Below, in pieces: positions 1 to 8,660 of a stretch of DNA of 64,000 nucleotides. The translations under genes were made by a program, and so were the position numbers. The notes below the pieces were generated by a model, which was given only the letters and a program-made list of their open reading frames with translations, did no database searches and was not told the origin of the DNA. Each line of letters begins with the position of its first letter. Positions within the stretch are counted from its first letter, which is position 1. This DNA is from Sphingobacteriaceae bacterium (lineage in GTDB: Bacteria; Bacteroidota; Bacteroidia; B-17B0; Aurantibacillaceae): contig NVQB01000001.1 in NCBI GenBank assembly GCA_002319075.1, positions 2,480,001-2,544,000 of the forward strand, given 5' to 3'.

Positions 1-1
1 C

Positions 2-916
2 CATTTTGTAAATATTATTATGGTAGTTGCCAGTATAGTGTTGGGCGTGTTGTTCGCTAATGCCGAAGGAACAAGCGGAATGACGCAGTTATGCATTATG
101 ACTGCTATTTCAGGATTTGTAGGTGTGATGTTGGTTATGGCTATTGGTGGTGCAGACATGCCGGTGGTGGTTTCTATGTTGAATTCTTATTCCGGTTGGG
201 CCGCATCAGCTGCGGGTTTTATGCTTGGAAACGATTTACTGATTGTTACAGGCGCATTGGTAGGTAGCTCAGGTGCTATTCTTTCTATCATTATGTGTGA
301 AGCAATGAACCGTTCTTTCTTCTCTGTTATTTTAGGTGGATTTGGAAATGCACCTGCTGCAAGTGGCGATGCAAAAGCTATTGAAGGAGAAGTAACTTCT
401 GTGAGTCATGAAGAGGTTGCTGACTTATTGAAGGAGGCAAAATCTGTAGTAATTGTTCCTGGGTATGGAATGGCTGTTGCAAAAGCGCAGTATCCTATTT
501 TTGAGATGGTACAACGTTTACGCAAAGCGGGTAAAAAAGTGAGATTCGCTATTCACCCAGTGGCAGGGCGTTTACCTGGACATATGAACGTGCTATTAGC
601 GGAAGCAAATGTACCTTATGATATTGTTTTAGAAATGGATGAGATCAACGAAGATCTTCCGGAAACAGATGTAGTAATGGTTATTGGGGCTAACGACGTT
701 GTAAATCCTGGTGCACAGGATGATCCCTCAAGTCCTATTTACGGAATGCCTGTAATAGAAGCATGGAAAGCAGAAAAAGTAATTGTGATGAAACGTTCTA
801 TGTCTGTGGGATATGCGGGTGTTGAGAATCCTTTGTTCTACAAATCAAATGCAGAAATGCTTTACGGCGATGCTAAAGAGAGCGTTGAGAAAATTTTAGG
901 CTTTCTAAAAGCTTAA
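2..916 (+). CDS. pntB: NAD(P) transhydrogenase subunit beta, 5'-truncated by window edge
   Basis: Beta subunit of the proton-translocating NAD(P)+ transhydrogenase, an inner-membrane enzyme that uses the proton gradient to make NADPH from NADH. The frame is open from base 2, so the ATG at 20 is probably internal; about 305 of the usual ~460 residues are present. Counting from that ATG, residues 1-110 hold the last hydrophobic helices of domain II. Residues ~130-298 form the NADP(H)-binding domain III, with [10 protein letters not shown] at 148-157, GANDVVNP at 223-230 and [10 protein letters not shown] at 258-267, all near-invariant in the family. The alpha subunit would lie upstream, outside the window. 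Confidence 0.96.
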   Translation, partial: HFVNIIMVVASIVLGVLFANAEGTSGMTQLCIMTAISGFVGVMLVMAIGGADMPVVVSMLNSYSGWAASAAGFMLGNDLLIVTGALVGSSGAILSIIMCEAMNRSFFSVILGGFGNAPAASGDAKAIEGEVTSVSHEEVADLLKEAKSVVIVPGYGMAVAKAQYPIFEMVQRLRKAGKKVRFAIHPVAGRLPGHMNVLLAEANVPYDIVLEMDEINEDLPETDVVMVIGANDVVNPGAQDDPSSPIYGMPVIEAWKAEKVIVMKRSMSVGYAGVENPLFYKSNAEMLYGDAKESVEKILGFLKA

Positions 917-935
917 TTTAAATAGTTTGAAATAG

Positions 936-1331
936 AAAAGAGGCTGTCAAAACTACGCATCTTATGACGTGTCACATCGAACGTAGTCTGGATGGTTGTG
1001 AAGGCAGCGGGGTAAGTCGTTCTCGACTACGCTCGAACTGACATCTGCTTGACTACGCTCGAACTGAGATCTGCTTGACTACGCTCGAACTGACATCCGC
1101 TTGACTACGCTCGAACTGACATCTGCTTGAGTACGCTCGAACTGACATCTGCTTGACTATGCTCTAACTGACATCTGCTTGACTACGCTCGAACTGAGAT
1201 CTGCTTGACTACGCTCGAACTGACATCCGCTTGACTATGCTCGAACTGACATCTGCTTGACTATGCTCGAACTGACATCTGCTTGACTATGCTCGAACTG
1301 ACATCTACTCGACTCGGTGACAACCTCTTTT
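936..1331. terminator. Terminator-like inverted repeat whose loop holds a tandem array
   Basis: Bases 936-949 (AAAAGAGGCTGTCA) and 1318-1331 (TGACAACCTCTTTT) are reverse complements at 13 of 14 positions. They sit just after pntB, and the right arm runs into a T-rich tail. Short hairpins of this form are plausible bidirectional terminators between convergent genes, here pntB and fdhA. The unusual point is the roughly 370-base gap between the arms, filled by the 26-bp array. Confidence 0.45.
1018..1310. repeat. 26-bp direct tandem repeat array, 11 units
   Basis: The core GCTCGAACTG (or a one-base variant) recurs at 1031, 1057, 1083, 1109, 1135, 1161, 1187, 1213, 1239, 1265 and 1291, an exact 26-base period. 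Units differ by single substitutions such as TACGCTC/TATGCTC and GACAT/GAGAT. There are no unique spacers, so it is not CRISPR. Apart from this array and its flanking arms, the 917-1354 interval holds no gene that I can support. Confidence 0.95.
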
Positions 1332-1354
1332 TATTTATTCGAAAATAGATCTTA

Positions 1355-2545
1355 TTAATTTTTGATCATGCCATGCGGATCAATCACAAATTTTTTTGCG
1401 GCGCCCTTATCAAAATCGTGATACCCGCGAACGGAATCCTTTAAGGAAATGACTTCCACGTTTACGGCTTTTGCAATTTCAATCTTACCATATAAAATGG
1501 CATTCATCAATTGTCTATGGTATTTCATAACCGGACATTGACCTGTATGGATAGAGTGAGACTTTGCCCATCCTAAACCAATACGTATGCTTAAGCTACC
1601 TTTTTTAGCAGCTTCGTCTTTTGCACCAGGATCGCCCGTTACATATAAACCCGGAATTCCTAAAGAACCGCCAGCACGTGTAACTTCCATGATGGAATTT
1701 AAAACGGTAGCAGGTTGTTCTTCTCCGCTGTCGTGTCCGTGTCCCTTTGCTTCAAAGCCTACACAGTCTACGGCACAATCTACTTCCGGTATGCCGACAA
1801 TAGCAGCTATCTGATCTCCCAAAGGAATATCTTTTTTCAGATCGATAATTTCACAACCAAAACTTTGCGCCTGCGTTAAACGCTCGTCGATCATATCGCC
1901 AACAATCACTACTGCAGCTCCCAACAAATGACAAGAGGCGGCACAGGCGAGGCCTACAGGACCCGCACCAGCAATGTAAACAATACTTCCCGGACCAACA
2001 CCTGCGGTCACAGCACCGTGAAAGCCTGTCGGAAAAATATCAGATAATAAAGTAAGATCTTTTATTTTTTCCATCGCCTGATCGCTGTTTGGAAATTTTA
2101 GCAGATTAAAATCGGCGTAAGGAATCATAACATACTCTGCCTGTCCACCAACCCAGCCGCCCATGTCTACGTAGCCATACGCTGCACCTGGACGTGCGGG
2201 GTTTACATTTAAACAAATGCCTGTTTGTCCAACTTTACAATTTCTGCAACGTCCGCAAGCGATATTAAAAGGTACAGAAACAAGATCTCCTACCTTTACA
2301 AATTCAACATCGCGGCCCGCTTCTATTACAAGGCCGGTAATTTCATGGCCGAGCACAAGACCTTCCGGGGCGGTGGTTCTTCCGCGCACCATGTGTTGAT
2401 CGCTTCCGCAAATATTTGTAGAAACGATTTTAAGGATTACGCCATGTTCACATTTTCTGTTTCCCAAAGCAAGTTTAGGATATTCTATTTCTCTTACTTC
2501 AACCACTCCCGGCTTTACATAAGTTACTCCATGATTATGACACAT
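1355..2545 (-). CDS. fdhA: Glutathione-independent formaldehyde dehydrogenase (zinc, NAD+)
   Basis: Zinc-dependent medium-chain dehydrogenase that oxidises formaldehyde to formate with NAD+, without glutathione; it closely resembles Pseudomonas putida FdhA in length (396 against ~399 residues) and motifs. Catalytic-zinc motifs are ICGSDQHM at 45-52 and GHE at 66-68. The structural-zinc cysteines are 97, 100, 103 and 111. The nucleotide-binding glycine motif GAGPVGLA is at 193-200. The segment around 115-130 and the GLGWAKSH segment near the C terminus are typical of this subfamily and not of ordinary alcohol dehydrogenases. It lies 20 bases downstream of a GlcG/HbpS gene on the same strand, probably one operon, possibly for aldehyde detoxification. 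Confidence 0.93.
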   Translation of the reverse strand: MCHNHGVTYVKPGVVEVREIEYPKLALGNRKCEHGVILKIVSTNICGSDQHMVRGRTTAPEGLVLGHEITGLVIEAGRDVEFVKVGDLVSVPFNIACGRCRNCKVGQTGICLNVNPARPGAAYGYVDMGGWVGGQAEYVMIPYADFNLLKFPNSDQAMEKIKDLTLLSDIFPTGFHGAVTAGVGPGSIVYIAGAGPVGLACAASCHLLGAAVVIVGDMIDERLTQAQSFGCEIIDLKKDIPLGDQIAAIVGIPEVDCAVDCVGFEAKGHGHDSGEEQPATVLNSIMEVTRAGGSLGIPGLYVTGDPGAKDEAAKKGSLSIRIGLGWAKSHSIHTGQCPVMKYHRQLMNAILYGKIEIAKAVNVEVISLKDSVRGYHDFDKGAAKKFVIDPHGMIKN

Positions 2546-2565
2546 AAGAATCGGATAAGTGACTA

Positions 2566-2967
2566 TTATTTTACCGCCTCAGCTCCGGCTAAAGCCACTG
2601 TGTGGTCGTTCTCAACAGTACTTCCTGAAACACCAATAGCACCAATAATTTCTCCTTTAGCATCTTTAATACAAACACCACCGGGAAAAGTAATAAGTCC
2701 ATTATTTGAATGTTCGATATTGTACAAAGATCCGCCGGGTTGCGATAAACTACCAATGATACCGGTATCCATGTTGAAATAGCGTGCAGTGCGCGCTTTT
2801 TTCATCGAAATATCAATTGATCCAAGCCATGCTCCGTCCATACGCGCGAAAGCTGTTAGGTTAGTACCACTATCCACGATTGAGATATTCATTAATAAAT
2901 TTAAGTCTGCCGCTTTCTTCTTCGCTGCTTTAATTGCTGTTTCTGCTTGTTCTAATGTAATATTCAT
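2566..2967 (-). CDS. GlcG/HbpS family heme-binding-like protein (DUF336)
   Basis: Small (133 aa) single-domain protein of the GlcG/HbpS (DUF336) family. Members bind heme or small molecules, and the biochemical role is usually unknown. The pattern seen is an N-terminal helix rich in Ala/Lys, the strand with VDSGTNL, the segment ARMDGAW, and the C-terminal FPGGVCIKD and [10 protein letters not shown] motifs that mark the family. The frame extends to 3003, but the ATG at 2967 gives the usual N terminus (MNITLEQAE). It is the first gene of the pair with fdhA and is divergent from an AraC regulator. No signal peptide is seen, so it is probably cytoplasmic here. Confidence 0.85.
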   Translation of the reverse strand: MNITLEQAETAIKAAKKKAADLNLLMNISIVDSGTNLTAFARMDGAWLGSIDISMKKARTARYFNMDTGIIGSLSQPGGSLYNIEHSNNGLITFPGGVCIKDAKGEIIGAIGVSGSTVENDHTVALAGAEAVK

Positions 2968-2986
2968 AATTTTTAGTTTAAATGGT

Positions 2987-3014
2987 TTAGGCAAACCTAA
3001 CACTATAGCTTAGG
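2987..3014. promoter_or_regulatory. Candidate operator: TTAGG/CCTAA half-sites
   Basis: The divergent region between the GlcG-like gene and the AraC gene contains TTAGG (2987-2991), CCTAA (2996-3000) and TTAGG (3010-3014), giving two overlapping inverted repeats. Their position fits binding by the adjacent AraC protein, but the elements are short and could be chance in AT-rich DNA. Confidence 0.25.
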
Positions 3015-3118
3015 TATTATTTGCATTATCCTCCCTATTTAGCGCCTTATTGTTCCATCCTTCCACTTGCTTACATTAAAAGATAAAAAAAGGGTAAATT
3101 CACTTAATAGTTTTTCTT

Positions 3119-4021
3119 ATGAAGCATACTCTACAACCTTTAAAAACCACGCTTTATAGCGAAGCCTCAGCGCTGGTTGAAAATAAAAAGGTTTTCACGA
3201 TGAAAAATTGCGAGCTGAATATTTTTGAAACCTTTCAGCATTGTACGAATGTTCCTTTGGTTTATGATGGACTGGTAATAACCAGCATGCTTCGCGGAAA
3301 GAAAATCATTCGCCTGCAGGAAGAAGAAGCCTTTTCTTTTTTGCCAGGAGAAACAATGATCTTGCCGGATAATAAAAACTTTCATGTAGATTTTCCGGAA
3401 GCCAGTGCCACAAATCCTGTGCAATGTGCTACACTCACCATCGATACGCAGGAAGTAAAACGGACACTTGATTTTTTAAACGATAATTATCCTAAGAATA
3501 ACGGAGAAGAAAACTGGTCACTGGATTTTAACCGCTACCATTTCCACAACAATAAAGAGCTGGCCATGTTGCTGAATAAAATCATTCATGTGAGCATGGA
3601 AGATAATCTCGCCAAAAACGCGTTAGTAGATCTTACTTTAAAAGAACTCCTTATCCGTACCATTCAAATACAAAACTTAGAAACCGTAAAAGTGCTTCCC
3701 GATAACAATCGTTTTGCAGGCGTGGTTCAATACATTCATGCTCATATAAAAGATCAGATAACCATTGAGAAATTATGTCGTGAGGCCTGTATGAGTAAAA
3801 CTACGCTTTTCAGATACTTTAAAGATACTTTCGGAATTTCTCCCGTAGATTATATTATCCGCGAACGCTTAATTTACGCAAAAGAATTATTAGGAAATCC
3901 CGGCATTACAATTGCCGAAGTCTGTTACAACAGCGGCTTTAACAATGTGAGCTACTTTTCGCGTCTATTTAAAAAGACCGAAGGCCTTACTCCAAAAAGT
4001 TTTCAAAAGGGAAATTCCTGA
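3119..4021 (+). CDS. AraC family transcriptional regulator
   Basis: A 300-residue regulator. Residues ~1-190 form an N-terminal sensing domain with a cupin-like part (GKKIIRLQEEEAFSFLPGE and following) resembling the AraC_N type. Residues ~205-298 are the double helix-turn-helix AraC domain. The first recognition segment is CREACMSKTTLFRYFK; the second ends in the family signature NVSYFSRLFKKTEGLTP. It is transcribed divergently from the GlcG-like/fdhA operon with a 151-base intergenic space, so it probably controls that operon, perhaps in response to an aldehyde or related compound; this is inferred from position only. Confidence 0.9.
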   Translation: MKHTLQPLKTTLYSEASALVENKKVFTMKNCELNIFETFQHCTNVPLVYDGLVITSMLRGKKIIRLQEEEAFSFLPGETMILPDNKNFHVDFPEASATNPVQCATLTIDTQEVKRTLDFLNDNYPKNNGEENWSLDFNRYHFHNNKELAMLLNKIIHVSMEDNLAKNALVDLTLKELLIRTIQIQNLETVKVLPDNNRFAGVVQYIHAHIKDQITIEKLCREACMSKTTLFRYFKDTFGISPVDYIIRERLIYAKELLGNPGITIAEVCYNSGFNNVSYFSRLFKKTEGLTPKSFQKGNS

Positions 4022-4036
4022 ATGGATTGAGAAACT

Positions 4037-4549
4037 TTATTTAACGGGTAACTCTTTTGTCATCACATCGTTTTTAAAAAGAAATTTGCGCGATACAGCT
4101 CCGGTAGAATCGTAATAAGTCCAGATACTATCTTTCAGATCGTTTTTGTAAAAACCAGTGTAACGTGTTTTGCCATCTTCGAAGTAAGTAAGGTTTGGTC
4201 CATGACGCAGGCCTTTATCGTAATGCAGTTCGCTCCAGGCTAAACCGTTTGGATAGAAAGACAGCCATTGTCCGTGAAATTTTCCAAAACGAAAATTACC
4301 TCTGAATTTGGTGATACCGTTTGGATATTTATCCACATAGTCGCCGGTGTAGTTGCTATCAGGAGGCATTATTAAAAGTGGATTTTTTTTCTTTAAAGAA
4401 TCAGCATTTAATTTTTGAGCGATGCGCGAAAGAGAATCCTGAATGTATTTTTCAGCGTCCGTCAATTTTTTTTCTTCCTCTGGGGGGTCACAAGATGACA
4501 CGACAGAAAGAATGAAGCAGCAACAAATAAAATAGAACAAATTTTTCAT
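4037..4549 (-). CDS. Lipoprotein with MORN-like repeats (YwqK type)
   Basis: A 170-residue predicted lipoprotein. A hydrophobic signal sequence ends in a lipobox with Cys20 (VVSSC), followed by an acidic, Lys-rich linker. Residues ~70-165 carry MORN-type repeats with the recurring pattern YPNG-x(n)-G-x-W-x-x-YYPNG (seen as DKYPNGITKF, SFYPNGLAW and YYDSTGAV), the arrangement called YwqK or MORN_2. Such repeats are common in Bacteroidota surface lipoproteins of unknown function. It lies 8 bases downstream of the polyprenyl synthase gene on the same strand, so it may be cotranscribed with it. Confidence 0.75.
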   Translation of the reverse strand: MKNLFYFICCCFILSVVSSCDPPEEEKKLTDAEKYIQDSLSRIAQKLNADSLKKKNPLLIMPPDSNYTGDYVDKYPNGITKFRGNFRFGKFHGQWLSFYPNGLAWSELHYDKGLRHGPNLTYFEDGKTRYTGFYKNDLKDSIWTYYDSTGAVSRKFLFKNDVMTKELPVK

Positions 4550-4557
4550 AGAAGGTA

Positions 4558-5535
4558 TTATTTTTTTCTTTCGATGGCATAAACCAGAAGGCGTTCAAGA
4601 CTTTGCCGCGCTTCGTTTTCTGGAAATTGTTTTAAAACAGCGAGGGCCTGGTCTTTATACTGATGCATGATTTTATTCGCGTAAGAGATGCCTCCTTTAG
4701 CGATAACAAAATCAATTACTTTTTTTACTTCTTCACTTTCTTCGTTATGATTTTTAATGATGTTGATGATTTTGCGTTTCTCCAGCCAGGTGCTATTGTT
4801 CAAAGCATAAATCAATGGCAAAGTCATTTTCTTTTCTTTGATATCGATGCCTGTTGGTTTACCGATGTTATCATCACTTCCAAAATCGAAGAGATCATCT
4901 TTTATCTGGAAGGCAATTCCGGTTAATGTCCCAAAGTCGCGCGCAAGATTGATTGCTTTTTCATCATTTGTAACCGAGGCTGTGCCCGCTGCGCAACAGG
5001 CGGCAATAAGGGTTGCCGTTTTTTTAGTAATAATGTCAAAATAAACTTCTTCTGAAATATCCAGTCTCCTGGCTTTTTCAATTTGTAGAAGCTCTCCCTC
5101 ACTCATCTCCCGAACTGCGGTACTTACTATTTTTAAAAGATGAAAGTCATTATTATCGAGTGAAAGCAAAAGACCTTTGGAAAGCAAAAAATCGCCTATT
5201 AAAACGGCAATCTTGTTTTTCCACAGGGCGTTTACGCTAAAAAACCCTCTGCGTTCATTGCTGTCATCTACTACATCATCGTGAACAAGTGTGGCAGTAT
5301 GCAAAAGTTCTATTAGAGCAGCCGCGCGATGCGTGCTATCATTTATTTCCCCGCTTACCTGTGCAGATAAAAAAACAAACATGGGTCGGATTTGTTTTCC
5401 TTTTCGTTTTACAATATAAGAAGTGATTTTATCCAGCAGTGGAATGGAACTTTTCATGGCGTCCTTGAATTTTTCTTCAAAGACCTCCATGTGATCTGCA
5501 ACCGGATTTTTTATTTCATCAACTGTTTTTGACAC
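4558..5535 (-). CDS. Polyprenyl diphosphate synthase (IspB-like)
   Basis: Trans-type isoprenyl diphosphate synthase that extends farnesyl diphosphate with isopentenyl diphosphate, probably for the menaquinone side chain. The all-helical fold is marked by KGKQIRP (46-52), the first Asp-rich motif DDVVD (86-90) and the second DDLFD (213-217), which bind the Mg-diphosphate substrates; GKPTGIDIKE follows. Length (325 aa) is normal. The start codon is GTG at 5535; the next in-frame ATG (5490) would remove a weakly conserved N-terminal stretch and cannot be excluded. Chain length cannot be read with confidence from the sequence. Confidence 0.92.
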   Translation of the reverse strand: MSKTVDEIKNPVADHMEVFEEKFKDAMKSSIPLLDKITSYIVKRKGKQIRPMFVFLSAQVSGEINDSTHRAAALIELLHTATLVHDDVVDDSNERRGFFSVNALWKNKIAVLIGDFLLSKGLLLSLDNNDFHLLKIVSTAVREMSEGELLQIEKARRLDISEEVYFDIITKKTATLIAACCAAGTASVTNDEKAINLARDFGTLTGIAFQIKDDLFDFGSDDNIGKPTGIDIKEKKMTLPLIYALNNSTWLEKRKIINIIKNHNEESEEVKKVIDFVIAKGGISYANKIMHQYKDQALAVLKQFPENEARQSLERLLVYAIERKK

Positions 5536-5589
5536 AGGGCTAATTTACTTTTTTATACCAGATTAAAGAAATATAAAAATCTTTTAGTA

Positions 5590-6648
5590 TCATTTCAATT
5601 CAGGAGAAATAAGTTTGTTTTTATTTGCCAGTTGTCCGCAGGCAGCATCAATGTCCTTACCCCGACTATGGCGAACGTTACAAATGATACCATGACTTTC
5701 GAGGTGTTTCGTAAAAGCAAGAAGTCTTGTGGTACTTGTTTGCTGAAACTCTCCTCCGTCAATAGAGTTATATTCAATAATATTTACTTTGCTTTTTACG
5801 CGTTTACAATATTCAACTAATTCCTGCGCGTCCTGTAACGAATCATTAAAGTCTTTAAAAACAATGTATTCAAAAGTAGGGCGGGTGCCGGTTTTTTCTG
5901 TAAAATATAAAAGTGCTTCTGCTAAATTATCGAGTGTATTTGTTTCGTTAATCGGCATTAGTTTGTTGCGTTTTTCGTCGTTTGCCGCGTGCAGAGAAAG
6001 TGCAAGATTAAATTTCACATTGTCGTCTCCAAGCTTCTTAATCATTTTTGCAACACCCGCTGTAGAAACGGTAATACGTTTTGGCGACATGCCCAATCCG
6101 GTGGGGCTGGTAATTTTTTCAACCGACTTAAGAACTTCTGTATAGTTTAAAAGAGGTTCACCCATGCCCATGTAAACGATGTTTGTAAGAGGTGCCTCAT
6201 AACGTTCAGAAGCTGTATTCTTAACCAAAACAACCTGGTCAAAAATCTCGTCTGCATTGAGGTTTCGCATACGTTTTAATTTTCCGGTCGCACAGAATTT
6301 ACAAGTCAAACTACAGCCCACCTGCGAAGAAATACAGGCCGTCATCCTTTCGTGGTGCGGAATTAGAACACTTTCCACAACATAATTGTCGTGCAGTTTC
6401 ATGGCACATTTTATTGTACGGTCGGAACTTACCTGTAATTCATGTATTTGTACGGCGTTGATAGCAAAGTTTTCTTCCAGGTAATCGCGTAATTTTTTTG
6501 AAAGATTCGACATCTCACCGAATTCAACTACTCCCTTAGCCCAAAGCCAGTCGTATACCTGCTTTGCACGGAAGGCGGGTTCGCTGATCTCCTCAAATAA
6601 GTGCGTGAGTTGAACGAGTGATAAAGCTCTTATATCTTTTTTTGTCAT
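5590..6648 (-). CDS. rlmN: Dual-specificity 23S rRNA A2503 / tRNA A37 methyltransferase RlmN
   Basis: Radical SAM enzyme that methylates C2 of adenosine 2503 in 23S rRNA and A37 in some tRNAs. The frame runs to 6699, but the ATG at 6648 gives the usual N terminus (MTKKDIRALSL) and 352 residues. The cluster motif is CSLTCKFC (Cys112, 116, 119). GEPLLNY follows, and the C-terminal segment RGKDIDAACGQL contains the second catalytic cysteine. The stop lies 54 bases from the polyprenyl synthase start, on the same strand. Confidence 0.96.
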   Translation of the reverse strand: MTKKDIRALSLVQLTHLFEEISEPAFRAKQVYDWLWAKGVVEFGEMSNLSKKLRDYLEENFAINAVQIHELQVSSDRTIKCAMKLHDNYVVESVLIPHHERMTACISSQVGCSLTCKFCATGKLKRMRNLNADEIFDQVVLVKNTASERYEAPLTNIVYMGMGEPLLNYTEVLKSVEKITSPTGLGMSPKRITVSTAGVAKMIKKLGDDNVKFNLALSLHAANDEKRNKLMPINETNTLDNLAEALLYFTEKTGTRPTFEYIVFKDFNDSLQDAQELVEYCKRVKSKVNIIEYNSIDGGEFQQTSTTRLLAFTKHLESHGIICNVRHSRGKDIDAACGQLANKNKLISPELK

Positions 6649-6708
6649 GAATTGCGAGGCAAAGATACCACTTTTAGCGCAATAGAGCGAAGATTCCACC
6701 TTTTTTGG

Positions 6709-6726
6709 TTCCGATGGCTATCGGGA
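6709..6726. repeat. Near-palindromic CCGATGGCTATCGG element
   Basis: Bases 6711-6724 read CCGATGGCTATCGG, a near-palindrome, between divergent rlmN and the amidohydrolase gene. A diverged version (CCAATAGCTATCTGG) occurs once in each 214-bp repeat unit at 33.7-34.6 kb, which suggests a small dispersed element. Function is unknown. Confidence 0.3.
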
Positions 6727-6844
6727 TAGGTTCGCCTTTTTTTCTGCCTTACCACTTACAAAATCCCTGCCACCACTTACATCACGTGAGAGTGTTTTTT
6801 CAGCTTCTGCATAGGCTTAAAGCTATATTTCGCTAAATTTACAC

Positions 6845-7999
6845 ATGCGTTTTTTGAAGGCAGATAAAATTTTTGATGGACAGAATTACCTGGCTGCAGA
6901 TGCTTTATTGGTGCTCGATGGTAAAAATACTCTGACGGAAATTATTTCTGAAACCCGTGTAGAAAAGGCTGAGGTAGAATACCATGTAGGCATTCTCACA
7001 CCAGGTTTTATAAATGCGCATTGTCATCTCGAGCTAAGTCATTTAAAAGGTAAGATCGCTCAACATAGCGGTCTGCCGGCTTTTGCAAAAGAAGTTGTTT
7101 CATTAAGAAACACCATCCGTAAGGAAGAAATTTCTTCAGACATGCAGGAAGCCAATATCCAAATGTGGAATAAGGGCATTGTAGCTGTGGGAGATATAAG
7201 TAACACTGAAGATAGCTTTCAGGAAAAACTCAACAGTAAAATTTATTACCATACCTTTTTAGAACTTATTGGATTAAATCCTGCAAATGCGAATGTTATT
7301 TTTGCAAAAGGACTGCAGCTATTAGAGAAATTGTTGTCTCTTAATTTAGCGGGAAGTCTTTCGCCTCACGCTCCCTACAGCACTTCCAAAGAGTTAATTA
7401 AACTCATAGCCGATCAAAATGTTTTAAGCAATACCTCTCTGAGCATTCACAACCAGGAAAGTGAAGAGGAACATAAATTTTTTCACGGTGAACCGAGCGC
7501 GTTTGAAGATCTTTATAGATCATTGGGACTGGATCTTACCTGGTACAAGGCTCCGAACACTGCTAGTTTATTGCATTACGTGGAAGTTTTATCAGCAAAG
7601 CCTTCTATTTTGGTTCACAATACTTTTACAAAAGCGCCTGAGTTAACATCCACAGAAACTAAAAACATTTTCTGGTGTTTCTGCCCTGGAGCAAATCTTT
7701 ACATAGAAAATAAATTACCCGATTTTTCCATTTTCGCGGGTAAAAAAAACACTGTTGTATTAGGCACCGATAGCCTTGCCAGTAATACAGACTTAGATAT
7801 TATAGCCGAAGCAAATCTGGTCTCAAAAAATACAAACGTTTTCTCGAAGGAAGACCTGCTGAGAGCAGTTTGCAGTAATGGTGCTGCGGCATTAGGAATC
7901 TCTGAACATTACGGACACCTTCTCCCTGGAAAAAATGCGGGAATTAACCTCATAAACTTTACGGATTCAAAAATCAATTTTATAAAAAAAATAGCTTAG
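6845..7999 (+). CDS. Amidohydrolase family protein (metal-dependent deaminase-like)
   Basis: Member of the amidohydrolase superfamily (384 aa), with metal ligands in the usual order: HCH at 59-61, SPHAPYST with His175, SIHNQE with His202 and GTDSLASN with Asp309. The fold continues into a C-terminal beta part (HYGHLLPGKNAGINLIN) typical of the composite domain. The closest subfamilies act on cytosine, chlorinated triazines, S-adenosylhomocysteine or aminodeoxyfutalosine; the substrate cannot be assigned here. An aminodeoxyfutalosine deaminase role in menaquinone synthesis is one option, but no other futalosine-pathway gene is in the window. The MBL-fold gene follows after 6 bases. Confidence 0.8.
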   Translation: MRFLKADKIFDGQNYLAADALLVLDGKNTLTEIISETRVEKAEVEYHVGILTPGFINAHCHLELSHLKGKIAQHSGLPAFAKEVVSLRNTIRKEEISSDMQEANIQMWNKGIVAVGDISNTEDSFQEKLNSKIYYHTFLELIGLNPANANVIFAKGLQLLEKLLSLNLAGSLSPHAPYSTSKELIKLIADQNVLSNTSLSIHNQESEEEHKFFHGEPSAFEDLYRSLGLDLTWYKAPNTASLLHYVEVLSAKPSILVHNTFTKAPELTSTETKNIFWCFCPGANLYIENKLPDFSIFAGKKNTVVLGTDSLASNTDLDIIAEANLVSKNTNVFSKEDLLRAVCSNGAAALGISEHYGHLLPGKNAGINLINFTDSKINFIKKIA

Positions 8000-8005
8000 A
8001 AACTT

Positions 8006-8644
8006 ATGCTTTATCTAAAATCTTTCACCTTTAATCCTTTCCAACAAAATACATATCTCGTTTATGATGATGAAGGAACAGCGTATTTATTCGATGCTGG
8101 AAATTCTACAACAAGCGAACATGCTGAATTAAAGAAATTTATTGAAGATAAAAAACTGACACTCAAGCGTTTTCTTTTAACTCATGCGCATATTGACCAT
8201 ATCCTGGGTGCACGTTATATCCTGGATACCTGGGGACTTTTACCTGAAATGCATGAGAATGAAATTTTCTTTATTGATCGTATGGCTCAAAGCGCAAACA
8301 TGTATGGAATTAATTTTGAGCAGGCACCCATGGCGGAAAAGTTTTTGAAGGAGGGTGACGTTGTGCAACTTGGCAATTATGCATTCGAATGTATTTTTAC
8401 TCCGGGACACTCACCGGGAAGTATCTCTTTTTACAACAAAGAAAATAAATTGTTGATAGGTGGCGATGTTTTATTTAGAGGAAGTATTGGTAGAACAGAT
8501 CTTCCATTAGGAGATCACGACACCCTGATTACGGCTATTAAGGAAAAACTTTTCGTATTAGAGGATGATGTAAAAGTGTATAGTGGTCACGGACCTTCCA
8601 CCACCATTGGTTTTGAAAAACAAAACAACCCGTTTTTAGTTTGA
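8006..8644 (+). CDS. MBL-fold metallohydrolase (glyoxalase II-like)
   Basis: Metallo-beta-lactamase-fold hydrolase of 212 residues. The dinuclear metal site is complete: THAHIDH (His60, His62, Asp64, His65), TPGHSPGS (His135), GGDVLF (Asp154) and YSGHGPST (His195). The pattern and length match the YcbL-type glyoxalase II-like family, which hydrolyses thioesters such as S-lactoylglutathione or unknown thiols. No signal peptide is seen, so it is probably cytoplasmic. It sits 6 bases after the amidohydrolase gene, suggesting an operon, although a functional link is not evident. Confidence 0.88.
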   Translation: MLYLKSFTFNPFQQNTYLVYDDEGTAYLFDAGNSTTSEHAELKKFIEDKKLTLKRFLLTHAHIDHILGARYILDTWGLLPEMHENEIFFIDRMAQSANMYGINFEQAPMAEKFLKEGDVVQLGNYAFECIFTPGHSPGSISFYNKENKLLIGGDVLFRGSIGRTDLPLGDHDTLITAIKEKLFVLEDDVKVYSGHGPSTTIGFEKQNNPFLV

Positions 8645-8660
8645 TCTTAATTTTATAGAA

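Noticed and set aside
1018-1310. Possible CRISPR array
   Set aside because: The period is a constant 26 bases with no unique spacers, and no cas genes are in the window; it is a simple tandem repeat.
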